Shown in pieces: positions 1 through 11,423 of a DNA stretch of 64,000 nt; position 1 is the stretch's first letter, and each line of letters opens with the position of its first letter. The stretch comes from Piezodorus guildinii (taxonomy: Eukaryota > Arthropoda > Insecta > Hemiptera > Pentatomidae). The notes below the pieces were generated by a model. The model worked only from the letters and a program-made list of their open reading frames with translations, ran no database searches and was not told the origin of the DNA. The position numbers and the translations under genes were made by a program. The stretch lies in the NCBI GenBank assembly GCA_023052935.1, contig CM041297.1:46438417-46502416 (forward strand). Direction: 5' to 3'.

Positions 1-255
1 AGCAATTTATTACAGAACGGTTTATTGCTTCAAAATGTATTAGTGTATTACAGTTTATTTAAGCAATTAACTAATATAAGCAAAAAGCTATAAATCAAGG
101 AAAAGAAAATGGCCAATCACCGCTGCTAATATGAAATCGCGTTCTTTTGTATTCATAAATTCGTACGGCGGGGAGACGATTTTTAATTTTTATTTTAAAA
201 TCGTTATTCGAGTTTTACATATCTTGAAACATAAAACCAATAAGTTTGAGAAGGA
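1..255 (+). repeat. Interspersed repeat family C, copy 1
   Basis: The window opens inside a non-coding repeat that also occurs at about 18565-18930 (+), 44400-44800 (+), 13376-13470 (-) and 62820-62920 (-). Shared blocks include a run on 'tttattatttccaaataac', a 'gcaattaac.aatat' block and a 'caccgctgcta' block. No coding frame is visible. The class is unknown. Confidence 0.55.
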
Positions 256-260
256 AGGGG

Positions 261-267
<7 letters not shown>

Positions 268-291
<24 letters not shown>

Positions 292-319
292 ACATTTTTT
301 TTTTTTTTTTTTTTTTTTT
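268..319. repeat. (TA)n microsatellite followed by a T homopolymer
   Basis: About 12 TA units are followed by a run of about 25 T. The T run could be the poly(A) tail of a minus-strand retroposon, but no element body was recognised next to it. Confidence 0.8.
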
Positions 320-744
320 GGTGGGTTTAAGTTCATCCAAAAACAAAAAACATAACATTTTGAAGAGCAAAATTCGTTTAGCGCATCAATTCTCTGTCAA
401 AAAGAAAGGAGTGTCTTGAATTAATTTTCTGCATTGGTTACGCGAGTTAGGGTTCATAAAAAGCTTATACAGTTTAAGATCAGATTGTCCTACAATCCTA
501 CAAAAATACATTTGCCCGTAATGTTTTTGTTTTTTAATTGACCACTGACCTCTTTTTGGTAGGATATGCCTATAAACAATATATATATATATATAAAGTT
601 TGTGTTGTTCTTAGGTTGCAGTCAATGAATAAACAATTTTATCTATGCGACGTTTCGAGAATTTATTGTTCTCATAATCATGCAATTTTGGACAAAATAG
701 TGTCTTAATTAGGCATGTTAAGCCTACAAGCTTTGAAAGAACAC

Positions 745-777
<33 letters not shown>

Positions 778-2070
778 ATCTTTGATAAAAAGTGTTCCTT
801 ACATATATGAGGTTTCGACCTTGTTAATGTCATTGCATACGATGTTTTGCGTCTCTCTTTTATTCAAGGTCGTCACGCATCTAATCTTATTGTTATTTCC
901 ATATAACATTCTTCGTTTTAAGTTACTATGTACTCAAATAAGTAAATAACAAAACAAATGTGTGTGTGTAGTTTCTATTAAAAAAGAAAGAAAAATATAG
1001 CGCCAAAAATTAAATCCAAGCTTCTAAAACTTCTTCTTTGTATTTTGTTTTTCCTCATGTAAATTAATTTTATCTATGCAAACTACTTTTATCTTTAATA
1101 CCCCGTGTTTTATTGAAGTACTTAGAGACATTTCAGAATTAGTATTGAATAAATTAAGATTATCTTTACTGTGGGAGATGTTATTCCTGTAGTAGTTTCG
1201 TTTGTGCTAGTATTATTTTCAAACATACAGAATAAATTATTGTGCTGCACTGTGTATTTTACGATATTTATTGTTGTGTTTTTTTGATATATTAGTTTCA
1301 ATAACAATCGAAGACAAACAAATAAATAAAAAAGTCTCCTCTCAAAATTTCTGTTCAACGTTTCAAGATACCCTGAATAACCCGAATAACGAATAAGAAA
1401 AATTCCGGTTGTCCGCCGTACGCCATCCTCGGAGTTTCCCTGAAACTACTGGACCAATTTTTTTGAAGAATTTTCTTAATTTTATTTACTTTAAAAACAT
1501 TAATATAGCAGTAAAATATTGTAAAAGCAATGATGACCTAAACAATGTCAAAGTATTATAAATGTAGTCCAGAGCAGTAAATTAATATATTCATGGTATG
1601 TCAGGGGTAGCCAATCTTAGGCATAACATACGAAAATTTTATATAAGAATTTTATTTATTTTTTCTTCCAAAGAACTATGTCAGGATGCAAAAACAGGAA
1701 AAAAGATATGACCTACTTTGACGAGGGCAGTAATAAACATAACTTGATCACGTTATAAAATTAATTAACTTACAAATAAATATATTAAATCAGCCATGTA
1801 TAATAAAGAAACATAATCTCTTAAATTAAAGGTATATAGCTATGCGATGATGCCACAGCTTACAGACAATAATATTTTCTCAACTTAATAAATCCTAACT
1901 GAACATGACGCCAAAATAGCAACTTTATGGCCAAACACGATTCAAAAATACTTAACGCAAAGAGGCAACCCGCCACGCCACGCTTATGGCATTCGTCACA
2001 GTTTGACCAAACTTTTATCAGTAAGTTCTAGAATAATTTATAACTCAAAATTTCTTAATCCTTCGTAATA
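320..2070. other. No recognisable gene
   Basis: AT-rich sequence with short (TA)n tracts at about 580-596 and 745-778. A block near 1404-1475 (ttgtccgccgt..., then a gaaactactggacc motif) recurs at about 62320-62365, so it is probably an old repeat. Nothing coding is supported. Confidence 0.5.
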
Positions 2071-2072
2071 AA

Positions 2073-2075
<3 letters not shown>

Positions 2076-2123
<48 letters not shown>
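2076..2123. repeat. (AT)n microsatellite
   Basis: About 24 uninterrupted AT units. A second, interrupted tract lies at about 2453-2500. Confidence 0.9.
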
Positions 2124-2126
<3 letters not shown>

Positions 2127-2449
2127 AAACTTCAATATAACCTTCAAACTTAATCGTACATAACTTCAAATAAATATAAACTGATAAATATGAACACTGT
2201 CATTTACAACCAATATTACACTGGAATCAAGACAAACCTAATTCACAAATACCCAAAAAGAGGACAAATATAAATATATAAAAGCAAGAATAAAAAAGTT
2301 TTGTCAATAGATTTTTATGTAGTACAACTATTATTAATTTTTAAAAAGTTCTCTAGAAATTAAAAATTACAAACAACCTGAATATTTGTCAAGAAGAACA
2401 AAGGTTTTTATGGGTGGAATTTCTCCACACGTAACAAAATATTTAAAAA

Positions 2450-2490
<41 letters not shown>

Positions 2491-3044
2491 TATATATATA
2501 GTATACATATGTCAATTTTTTGGGAGGCAACCAATTATCATAAAACCTAAATACATACATTTCATTACAAGTTCAAACGGGTCTCTTGATATATAAATAT
2601 CATCACTGTTTATACAACTAATTATATATTTCATCATATCCGTATTTATTTCAAATTCTATCACTTTACCGGTTTTCATTAACGTACTTGAACTACCACA
2701 GTTTCCGCGTCATTGACAAACGTAAGCCATGATTGTTAGTTGTATTTTGTGAACTAAAATATGTGAATAGGGCGTCCGAACCTATGTCATATCCTCCAGA
2801 AAGCCTGGAGGGACGTTATTATCGTTGATCAGAGTCCATCGGGCATAGCAGGGAGGAACTTCCGAGGAAATTCCACCAACTATGCCCAAATCCACCACTC
2901 GTGGGACGCTCTCCTCCACTATAATGAGATTGGCGCAAGACCAGCATATCCATAACAAAAATAAATTAAAATACATGTGGAAAAGCTTAACAGCGATGAC
3001 CATTTAAATACATACATACATGTAGAAGTATGTATATGTATGTT

Positions 3045-3112
<68 letters not shown>
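3045..3112. repeat. (TA)n microsatellite
   Basis: About 34 TA units with one interruption, directly before a CR1-like LINE remnant that begins near 3113. Poly-Ile-Tyr frames across it are artefacts of the dinucleotide. Confidence 0.9.
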
Positions 3113-3117
<5 letters not shown>

Positions 3118-3752
3118 GTGAGTTAAAGTGGCTCCTTCCGCAGACAATATTTCCTAGGATCATATCTTTACCAAACCATCAACTCCCACTACCTCCCTAT
3201 ATCCACAGACTTCCGAATTATATAGTCAGACCACTTCTTTCAAACAAGATCGCGCCATTCAAATCATTACATCCCTACCCACAGAACAACAACTTTTGAT
3301 CATTCCATTCTTGTCAGCTCTACTACTCTCAGGAATTCCCTACCTACTCATATCCGTCATGCATCTTTCCTACCACCATTCAAGTCCCAGCTGTTCCAGT
3401 CTCTACTGTCATCCCAAACAGACGCTCAACAAGCCTGATATTTCAGATCAAATATTCATTAAAGAAGAAAATTTATTATTTATTGTTCATATTTTATTTA
3501 GTTAATGGATCAATTATTATGAATCAGTTTCAATGTTTAGTTTTGTTCAACACATTATTCCATCAGAGTTTATTTATTTATTTTATTCTTTTGTTTTATT
3601 CTATACTTTAATATATTCTTTTCTTTTTATATCACTGTAAATAAGAATTAATTGTAATCCTTTGGCCTTGCGGCCAAACACATTGTATATCTTAATTGTA
3701 CATATCAATTGTTCTTAAGGGACCCTGTCCCAGAATAATTTTTTTTTTCTAT
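3113..3752 (+). pseudogene. CR1-like LINE 3' remnant
   Basis: A degraded 3' end of a non-LTR retrotransposon. In one frame around 3300-3420 the residues TTLRNSLPTHIRHASFLPPF are visible. They match the extreme C-terminus of CR1-group reverse transcriptases, where 'WNSLP..IR.a.SL..FKs.L' is typical. Stops and frame changes interrupt the rest. The 3' UTR ends with 'agggaccctgtcccagaata', which is also found at the end of the CR1-like copy near 12295. The family assignment rests on this short tail motif, so the exact clade (CR1, Crack, Daphne or L2) is open. Confidence 0.55.
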
Positions 3753-4525
3753 TCTATTCTGTATGATATCATCTATGCAAGAACGAGATAATAGTAATTT
3801 AATAACAGACCTAGTTAATTTAATCCACCATTGACGGTATCCAAGTGATATTGATATGCGCTGATTCAACAGAGAGGAAATTCCACAGTCATGAGGAAAA
3901 AATTGCAATGTGAGTTAAGTTACGAGCAATTACTTTGCTGGAAGTGGTGGGAGCAGTTAGAAGAGATATTTATACATCCTAAATCACGGCTAAGCATGGC
4001 CCGGCCGGTGGCTGCCAATAATTCCGCCATAACATGCGAGCTCCCCGTAGTTTATCGTCCATTTGTTTCGAAATAGATTTAACCAAAGGTAGGGAGAGGG
4101 GGCCCAAACTGCCCAATATGGCCCTCGTCGATTAGTGACCCCTACATCCGACTGTTTGTATCAGGTAGGCGAAGGCATTAGTATCAGGGAACAGTAATAC
4201 AGAAGGCATTGTGGCAGCCATGTTTATCATTTTAAAAGTTCGCAAATTTTTTTTTTGTTGAAAAAATAGAAAATATCATTAATTTACGACGTGATATTTA
4301 TTTGCCAGGAAGGCAACGACCCGTACACAGAGGAGCAAAACCAGACGGAAATAGAACAAAGAATAAAAATAGCCTGTAAGCTTTCAATGTATAAGGCCAC
4401 TCAAATTTCTTTCTTCATGTTACAGAAATGGGCGCCCTAAGCTAAACAAAGGGAAAGCAATGCTATGACAGCTATGTGTTTCCTATGCAATAGGATAATG
4501 GTCAATATCGTTTTATTTCACAGAC
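3753..4525. other. No recognisable gene
   Basis: Mixed-composition sequence with only short accidental frames. I see no conserved motif. Confidence 0.4.
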
Positions 4526-4528
4526 TAA

Positions 4529-4769
4529 TATCTGTGGCGGTCGTGAAAAACTGGATAACTCGAGTTATATCAAAAATGAGTTATCGCCCCCTCAGACCGT
4601 CTCCCACGTCGTGTTAAACTGGTTCAAGAAATTTCTTGGTGGAAGAAATTTCAGGTGGAAAGAAAGCTGTATGTTACTTACTCTATTTAGGGTATTACGT
4701 AAAGTTTAGTCCCTTACCTGTAAAATAAAAGATTTTGACTTAACCACTTATTCACGACCGCCACAGATA
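4529..4769. mobile_element. 241-bp TIR element (MITE), Harbinger-like by TSD
   Basis: The two ends are a perfect 19-bp inverted repeat (tatctgtggcggtcgtgaa and its complement), and weaker inverted similarity continues for about 12 bp further inward. The element is flanked by TAA at 4526-4528 and 4770-4772, a 3-bp TSD of the TWA type known for PIF/Harbinger elements. It encodes nothing, so it would need a transposase from elsewhere. Only one copy is seen here, so the superfamily rests on TSD length alone. Confidence 0.7.
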
Positions 4770-4831
4770 TAATTTTCAACATAAATTATTTTTTGACAAT
4801 TTGTATCGCTTATAATCGTTAGATAAAAAAA

Positions 4832-5310
4832 TCTGGTTCGCGCAACACACGACTTTCACTCATCTCGGTTGTTAAAATTAATTAAGGAATAATTAAATAA
4901 AGTTAAAGTTTGAATAATTACATTCAGTTCCGTTGGAAACATATGTCTTACATTAAATAATATATAAAATTGCAACGTACAATAATCACTTATGCCCTAT
5001 TCATCACTTTACAGTACCTTCCACTACTTATTTGCGAAGTTTTTCTCAAATCTTTAGCTCTCAAATGGTATTGCATATTACACATCTATATTATTAAACT
5101 ATTATAATGTTACAAAAACTTATATACTTAAACAACTATTTTTGCTCTTACCTCCTTTAGTTGTTAATGAAATTCAATTAACTCTCTACATGTATCCGTT
5201 TTTTATCAATGGTAACAAAATGAAATGGTTAATTTTTTGGAATACATAAAATTATAAGCACTTTAGAGGAATAAAATAGAAGAATTCGACATTTGAGCAA
5301 TGTTTTTTGT
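4832..5310 (+). repeat. Fam1 interspersed repeat, copy A (3'-truncated)
   Basis: Starts 'tctggttcgcgcaacacacg', followed by 'actttcactcatct' at 4852-4865, the degenerate form of the Fam1 terminal repeat. It then follows the Fam1 order (a tatt.aaactatt block, a 'cctcctttagttgttaatg' block, a caatggtaacaaaatg block). The distal half and right-hand inverted repeat are missing. Non-coding. Confidence 0.65.
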
Positions 5311-6555
5311 TTCTGGCAAATAAGCTAGTTTTACTAAGTCGGGGCCGAGGGTTCGTCTGCCAGCGTTGTGGTCGTCCCGTCGGAGTGTCAGTTATTATGT
5401 CAGTCGCTGTAAGATAGTTTTTGTTTTCTGAAGACACGTAATTAACATTTTTGTATTTGCGTCAAATATTTATTTCCCAAACTAATTTAAAAAAATATTA
5501 TTTCGGGGAGGGAAAGGATCCGACGTGTCGTTAAGCATCTTCTTTTGGCTGAAGGTAGTTCATTCGCAAAACTAGAAATTTGATATATTATAAAACATTG
5601 AACCGAATAGGTTCGTCAAATTGCATTGGCAGTATTTGTTTAATTTGAATTCAAAGCTGAGTTCACATAATATTTTAAATTTAGATAGAACTTGATTGAA
5701 ATTATAATCATAAACTTCATTATTCCTGTTTAATTTATTTCTGAGTAATTGGCAGGTCTGGGAGGCTCCCAAGGGCCCGATTCAATATTGAATTACATAG
5801 AATTATAATTTAAATACAAGAGAATAATGGATATGAGTTACATCGTGTTTCGTTTATAAAAAAAATAAATAAATAAAATGAAATGAATTGGAAATAAAAA
5901 TACAGCGTTTCCAAGGCGGCATAATTATAATTTGTAATACATATCCTTCGGAATCAAGAGATCTGAGTTGGAGACGAGGGAAATACAGACCAGAACTAAA
6001 TTAATTAAAATTAGAATCCAGTGGAGGAGGAAGCCGTGCCAAATCTAAAATTACACCAGCCCGCGGAGCCCTTCTCGGTTATTGTAATCCGAGATAAAGC
6101 CACTCGCTCCGGGATTCCGCTAATGATACCAATCTAGGCCTACATAGGTTTAGGAGAGGATCGCACTGCGGCTATGGGCTCTAGAAGTGAGGTGTCCCGC
6201 GCACGATAATTGACACAGATCTGGGAGTTGTGGCCGCAGCATCTCTAGCGGGTAGCGATTGTAATATGAGACGTACATTAAGAAGCAGGAACTATTAGGG
6301 TTGCAAGTACTTTAGCCTTTGCAGAATCTTAACTGTTATATCTTCCACAGATTTGTATGAGACCTTCGCCTGTGTTGTATTAACCATACAGTCAAAATAG
6401 GCAACTAATTAGAGACCTTATCCCTTACTATACCTTAACGGACTATCTATTTCCATGCTAACATAAGAAACTATTCATGGAATAAAGACATATCCCATAT
6501 CATTTGCAATTTCATAGCTACCCTTAAAATGTTTTCAAGGTTGCACGATTCATTG
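5311..6555. other. No recognisable gene; contains a GC-richer island
   Basis: No element or gene recognised. About 5980-6260 is clearly less AT-rich than its surroundings and free of simple repeats. It could be unique host sequence such as a regulatory region, but nothing in it proves that. Confidence 0.35.
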
Positions 6556-6559
6556 CCTT

Positions 6560-7500
6560 TATAAGTTCGTCGGCTTCTAGTTTCTTAACTTAGCCTCTCC
6601 AACTTGGTGGTTAAATCCAGTCCTTTCCTGGAGGATACCTATTTCGTACTTCCAAAACTAAAAAAATATCTGCCATACTTAACCTACTCATTACTCTTTT
6701 CTCTGTCCATTCATTTAATACGAGATCCCATCCCGCTAACCTCTATTTTTTTTCTTATAGACAATCATCCTTTAAAAAAAAAAAAAAAAAAAATCTTTTA
6801 CTATGCGTGCTACTTCGTTTTGGAATTCCATGTCTACCATCATACGGAAATCATCATCTTTACCGTCATTTAAAAACAAATTATTTCATCTCCTCACCCT
6901 TTATTATTTCGAATAAATGTCGTTTAAAAAACACTACAAATATGTCAATAGAAAAAAATGTTATCAATAAAAGAAAAGAAATGTTTTTTATTGTTTAACT
7001 ATTATTGGAGTAAGCAGTAAATTTATTGTATTTCTGTATACACACATTTTTTATTTATTAATATGTCATATATACTACATGTATTAATAATGGCAGTCAT
7101 ACAAGTATTTTTTTTTAATGTATACATTTGTATGTGCCTCACACTACTCTTTTTTACACTACTGTAATCTTTTGAGAGACTGAAAATCGCAGAATGAAAT
7201 TTGCTTTTCTTTCTTTATTGCTATTGATCTCTGAGCGGGGAGCCTTTTGGAGGCCCTGATGACTAATACTAAAATGAGTAGCAGAGCTGCTACGTTGATC
7301 TTAAAATTTTATTTTTAGGTTTGTTTTTTTTTTTGTGTTACTTTTCTGTCTTTAACAAAATATTGTATTATCATTAGCAAATTCAAGGGATAATTGAAAC
7401 TCTGTTATCATGAAAAAAAGGTCAACTGAAATCATGAGACAAAACATTTTTGTATATATTGTAAGTTGTAAAAATTATATAAATAAATGTTCTTCTAATT
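6560..7500 (+). pseudogene. CR1-like LINE 3' remnant with long 3' UTR
   Basis: Around 6798-6920 one frame reads FWNSMSTIIRKSSSLPSFKN, the C-terminal motif of CR1-group reverse transcriptases. An A-rich slippage tract near 6774-6793 shifts the frame upstream. The 3' UTR from about 7335 to 7495 matches the 173-bp insertion at 34054-34226, which fixes the 3' end of this family near an 'aaataaat.ttcttct' tail. No RT core remains in this copy. Confidence 0.6.
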
Positions 7501-7542
7501 ATTATTAATTGTTAAGGCTAAAACGGTTACGTAAAATAAGCT

Positions 7543-7628
7543 AATAAGAAATATACTTTTTTTTTTTCTCGAAAAAAAAAAAAATAAGACATATACTTTA
7601 TTTTTTTTTCTCGAAAAAAAAAAAAAAC
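7543..7628. repeat. Two tandem copies of a T/A foldback unit
   Basis: A unit of roughly 40-47 bp occurs twice: 'atatact', a T run, 'ctcg', then an A run. Each copy can fold on itself through its T and A runs. The function is unknown; it may be a replication-slippage product. Confidence 0.7.
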
Positions 7629-7714
7629 TCAACTGAAGGACACAGATAAAGATTGACAGCGGCTTGCGGCTTCTACATGTAGCATCCTTATAAATGAGGT
7701 ATATATATGGTGTG

Positions 7715-7815
<101 letters not shown>

Positions 7816-8001
7816 AATGCATAGTACATTACCAACTGTTTTTGTTTCATTCCTAAAAAAACAGCAGCACTATTGAGCTTGGCAAAAATAGTCATAAATA
7901 AATAAAGTACATTAAAAATGTTATGCTAACATGTAATATATAACAGTGAACAAAGCATGTTCATATGGTACCCTGATGATGAGAAAAATATCACTCAACC
8001 T

Positions 8002-8235
8002 CGCACAGTGGAAAATATGACCGATTTAGGTAGACACAATTCTGAAACTTGCCCATATTTAACATTTGCGGTCCTAGATTACGGGAAAAAATTATAAAAA
8101 CTAATTAATTTTTTGACACGATTAGCGAGCGCACAGTGGTCAAACATCAAATTTATTTGCTAAAATCTAAAACTTCCCTACATTTTACGTTTGAAGTCCC
8201 AACATAGGATAAAAATAATACAAAAAAATCTAATT
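8002..8235. repeat. Two diverged tandem units of about 127 bp
   Basis: Both units open with 'cgcacagtgg' (about 8003 and 8129) and then keep the same order of blocks: aaactt..cc, 'attt.ac.ttt', 'tcc.a', then A-rich sequence. Identity looks like 60-70% by eye. No coding capacity is apparent. Confidence 0.45.
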
Positions 8236-8399
8236 ATGGCTCGGAGCTGCTAAAACCTGCTGATAGATGTATTTTATATCATTAAGGAAATTCTTGAAAT
8301 TATAGATTGGAAAACTTTTGATTTGGAGTGTTGGGTCTAGAAAAAATTATCTATCACCCAAAACGCTAAAATACTTTGTAATATCTAAAGACTAGAAGG

Positions 8400-8838
8400 A
8401 TTGATGAAACGAATCCTACAAACAAATCCTTGGGGTAACTTGGGGGATTATATAGTTTTTCGTAATTGAATAGGGGCATACTATTACAAATTGCTAAATT
8501 AACACTACAGGTGAGATTGCAATGTATATTCAATAAGAGTTTAGAAATATAATGTCTTACCTGTCTCAGCAATGTTCATTGTTGAATAAAAGCAAAAAGA
8601 CTTTGCTCAACACACACCTTGAACATATTAAATGACCATCGAATAAAGATAATCCCACTGCCGGTTATTAGACAATTGTGTGAACAGGAATGATTTATCA
8701 TTTATTTCTTATTTGCAAACACGGTATGGCGGAAAATATTATTATTCTTAAGGGTCTTGCCAACTAATAATGAAAAGGTGAAGCACTGGATAATTCTTAA
8801 CTTTTGACCTGACTTTTGTCCACCTAAACTGCTGAGTT
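8400..8838 (+). repeat. Interspersed repeat family D, copy 1
   Basis: Closely similar to 15412-15755, sharing 'ggggtaacttggggga', 'aggggcatac', a 'cacggtatggcggg/a' block and 'gacttttgtccacc'. This copy has about 60 extra bases near 8500-8570. On the minus strand both copies keep an open stretch reading similar residues (LAICNSMPLFNYEKL here, LAICKCMPLLNNEKL there). The repeat may therefore derive from coding sequence, but I do not recognise the protein. Confidence 0.6.
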
Positions 8839-9331
8839 TGCACAATGTTCGTCGGAGCTAACGTATATAAAAGAACTAATGAATTAAGAAAAAAGTATTC
8901 GATTTATACTTTCAACATATAAAAAAGTTAATTAAGCATTATTTATCTAATCAACATATTAACTTTGATAAATTATTATAAAAGCAGCATTACAACTAGT
9001 ATGCCCCCTAGGCCATAAGTCTTAATGATCACATATTAGAAAATAACTTGATACTTTACCTAATTTAGTTAAGTAATTAAACGTTTAATGATTAAAAGTG
9101 AGATGTCTTAAATATATTTAAAAGGAAAAACAAAGAATGACAAACGTCTTGAAAGCTAGAGTCCAGAAATAAAGCTATTCCTCATGAAAAGAATTTAAAA
9201 CAAATATTTAATTAATTGTTATCATATATATAATCTATTATTAGTAACTTGATAAGTTACATTTTATAGGGTGTTCCAACTTATTCGCTAATATACAGTT
9301 CCGTGATTTTAATTTATTAGGAAAAAACGTT
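8839..9331. other. No recognisable gene
   Basis: AT-rich sequence without motifs I can assign. Confidence 0.4.
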
Positions 9332-9339
9332 AGTTTCCA

Positions 9340-9586
9340 GAGGTCACCTGTGGTGTAGTGTCTACCAAGAAAGCCTTCTATTTCTATGCCCAAGTTCGCG
9401 TGTTCACACCTATGATTTTTTAATGGGAGTTAAAGATCCATAGTTATGCAGTGCGATGACAGTTGTTCATTACTGATCTCTTTCCTAATTAAAGCTAATA
9501 GGCAAAATTTAGGAATCCCGCTGGAGCATCGTCCGATTAGCCACAACAGCTATAGTAACGCTAAATAAATAAACAAGCAATGAACG
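9340..9586 (+). mobile_element. SINE1 copy (tRNA-derived)
   Basis: Diverged copy of the commonest SINE in the window. The head 'cacctgtggtgtagtg' holds a weak A box and 'cgcgtgttcacacc' a decayed B box. The body keeps 'gcatcgtccgattagccac' and the AAAT-rich tail 'gctaaataaataaac'. It is flanked by 'agtttcca' at 9332-9339 and 9587-9594. Confidence 0.75.
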
Positions 9587-9594
9587 AGTTTCCA

Positions 9595-10465
9595 CTACAC
9601 TACAACAGACTGAAGGAATAAAAGTCAAGCATATTCCTTCAAAAGTGAAAGCAGACATAGATTCCAGTTGGTCGTCCATGTTTGGAATGATGTCGCAAAA
9701 TGAAATCTGCCTTCGATACAACATCAGACCGAATGGTACCTTTAATAATTATAAATTATATAGCAATTAACGAAATTAAATAACAAATATAAAATGGGAC
9801 ACATATATTACTAAAAAAGTTATTATCCAAATAGAAGTGCTCTAAAATTGCTAATCTAATAAACCCAAAGCTGATAATATCAATAATTACAGAACAAGAG
9901 AGCAAAAGTAAGAAAGGGACGGTAAAACATACGAATGTTTTATCTGGAATACCGTGGAAATAATTATGAAATATAATAAATAATAAAACTAATAAAAGTC
10001 ATCTAGCGCTAACAGAGGGAATTCTCTGATTCCCTTATTCTAATCTCCTTTGAATTCCACATGAGTTCTCGATAACAATAACTCATTAAATTAAGTGTAT
10101 GGAATCGGTTAAAAAATACGAAATCGGATGAAAAATTAAGAATGACGATGGAAAAAAAAAAAAAAAAAAGGTATAGCCTGGTAAGAATGAAAATCCTGCC
10201 CCACGGCTTTTTTTATTCATAATCGAAGGATCAATTTGATGTTGAATAGATTCACCTACATTTTTAGCTCTTTAACTCAAACGGTTATCGAAATTAAAAA
10301 AAAAAAAAAAAACTCTTTCATCGATATTATTATTTTTTGAATAGTTAAGTTCAAAATTAATTAATGATAATTTTTTTTTTCTGATTCTAAGGAGTCAAAG
10401 GAATTAATAACAGAAAAAATTATATAACTACGATTCTAAACAGAAAAGCCGATTTTTAGCAGAAG
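9595..10465. other. No recognisable gene
   Basis: AT-rich, with A runs near 10153-10169 and 10297-10311. Nothing else is supported. Confidence 0.4.
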
Positions 10466-10469
10466 AAAT

Positions 10470-10965
10470 TTTTTTTTTTTTAACTTTCTTGAAAGTCTAT
10501 TAGTTTGTTATTTTAGAGTGAAGCAGAGATAACGGAAAATTTAATTTTTCCAAATAAATAAACTTGATTGGTACGTATGAATTCAAAACTACAGAAACAA
10601 CAAACGTACCTATCCTATTAGATTCATAACTGCTTTATATTAATTTATGTAAAGTTCATAAGCTTACAACAACTTTATATTAAATTGTGAGAATTCTTTT
10701 ATTGCACATTAACTTAAATAAATTCTTGCGCTTTCAAACCTTATATTATACGCCTATGTTACTACTTATATTTCAGGAATCATTTTGTGATGACTTGGTT
10801 CCAGAAAACTTATTTTTCCCGTTTAAATTGCAATGTAATTTACCTATAAATCTTCAGGAAACAATGCACTAAATGACAATAAAAACCGTGACAAAATCCG
10901 TCCAGTGGTCTAGAAGGAGCCCGCTGAAACCAAAATCGCGTTATAATTTTATATAGAGAGAAATG
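10470..10965 (+). repeat. Fam2 interspersed repeat, copy 1
   Basis: Matches the reverse complement of 42100-42480 over about 280 bp. Shared blocks include 'acgcctatgttactactt', 'atttcagg', 'cttcaggaaacaat' and 'aaaatccgtccagtggt', the last a motif common in insect repeats. A module around 'tatattata..cctatgttactac' resembles part of Fam1, so Fam1 and Fam2 may be related. Non-coding. Confidence 0.6.
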
Positions 10966-11423
10966 CAATCCTAGAAGCTACAAATGATAAATAATGATAG
11001 ATTCTGGAGCATCACTAAATCCTAGATAGAATATACAAGAGGACAAAGAAGCTAGAGGAATAGTGACTGTGGTGTAAATATCCTCGCCGAGGCAGGTAGC
11101 CAGGAATATTTTTAACGGGTCCCACTGTGCGATGGACACTTGGGTAAACACTGGGGTCTCGGTAACCGCTGCTCTAGACCTCAGCTTCAGGATTCAATAC
11201 TACATGTACATATATATGTTCTTTATTTACTCAATATTAAATATTATATATTATATATTTTCCATTGAAGTCCTATAAATTATATAAATTTATAAAATTT
11301 CATATTTATTTCATTTCATATTTCATTACATTAATTTCATTATAAAATTCATAAATTATATAAAATTTCATTTATATATCATGTTTCGAACATTGTTGAC
11401 TATATTCTATTTATAGATTTAAA

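Noticed and set aside
2782..3003. 73-codon minus-strand frame with a hydrophobic start
   Set aside because: No recognisable domain, no second copy and no splice or promoter context. Treated as chance.
7971..8010. Second hammerhead-like motif starting 'cctgatgatgag'
   Set aside because: Lacks the downstream GAAA and any stem II pairing.
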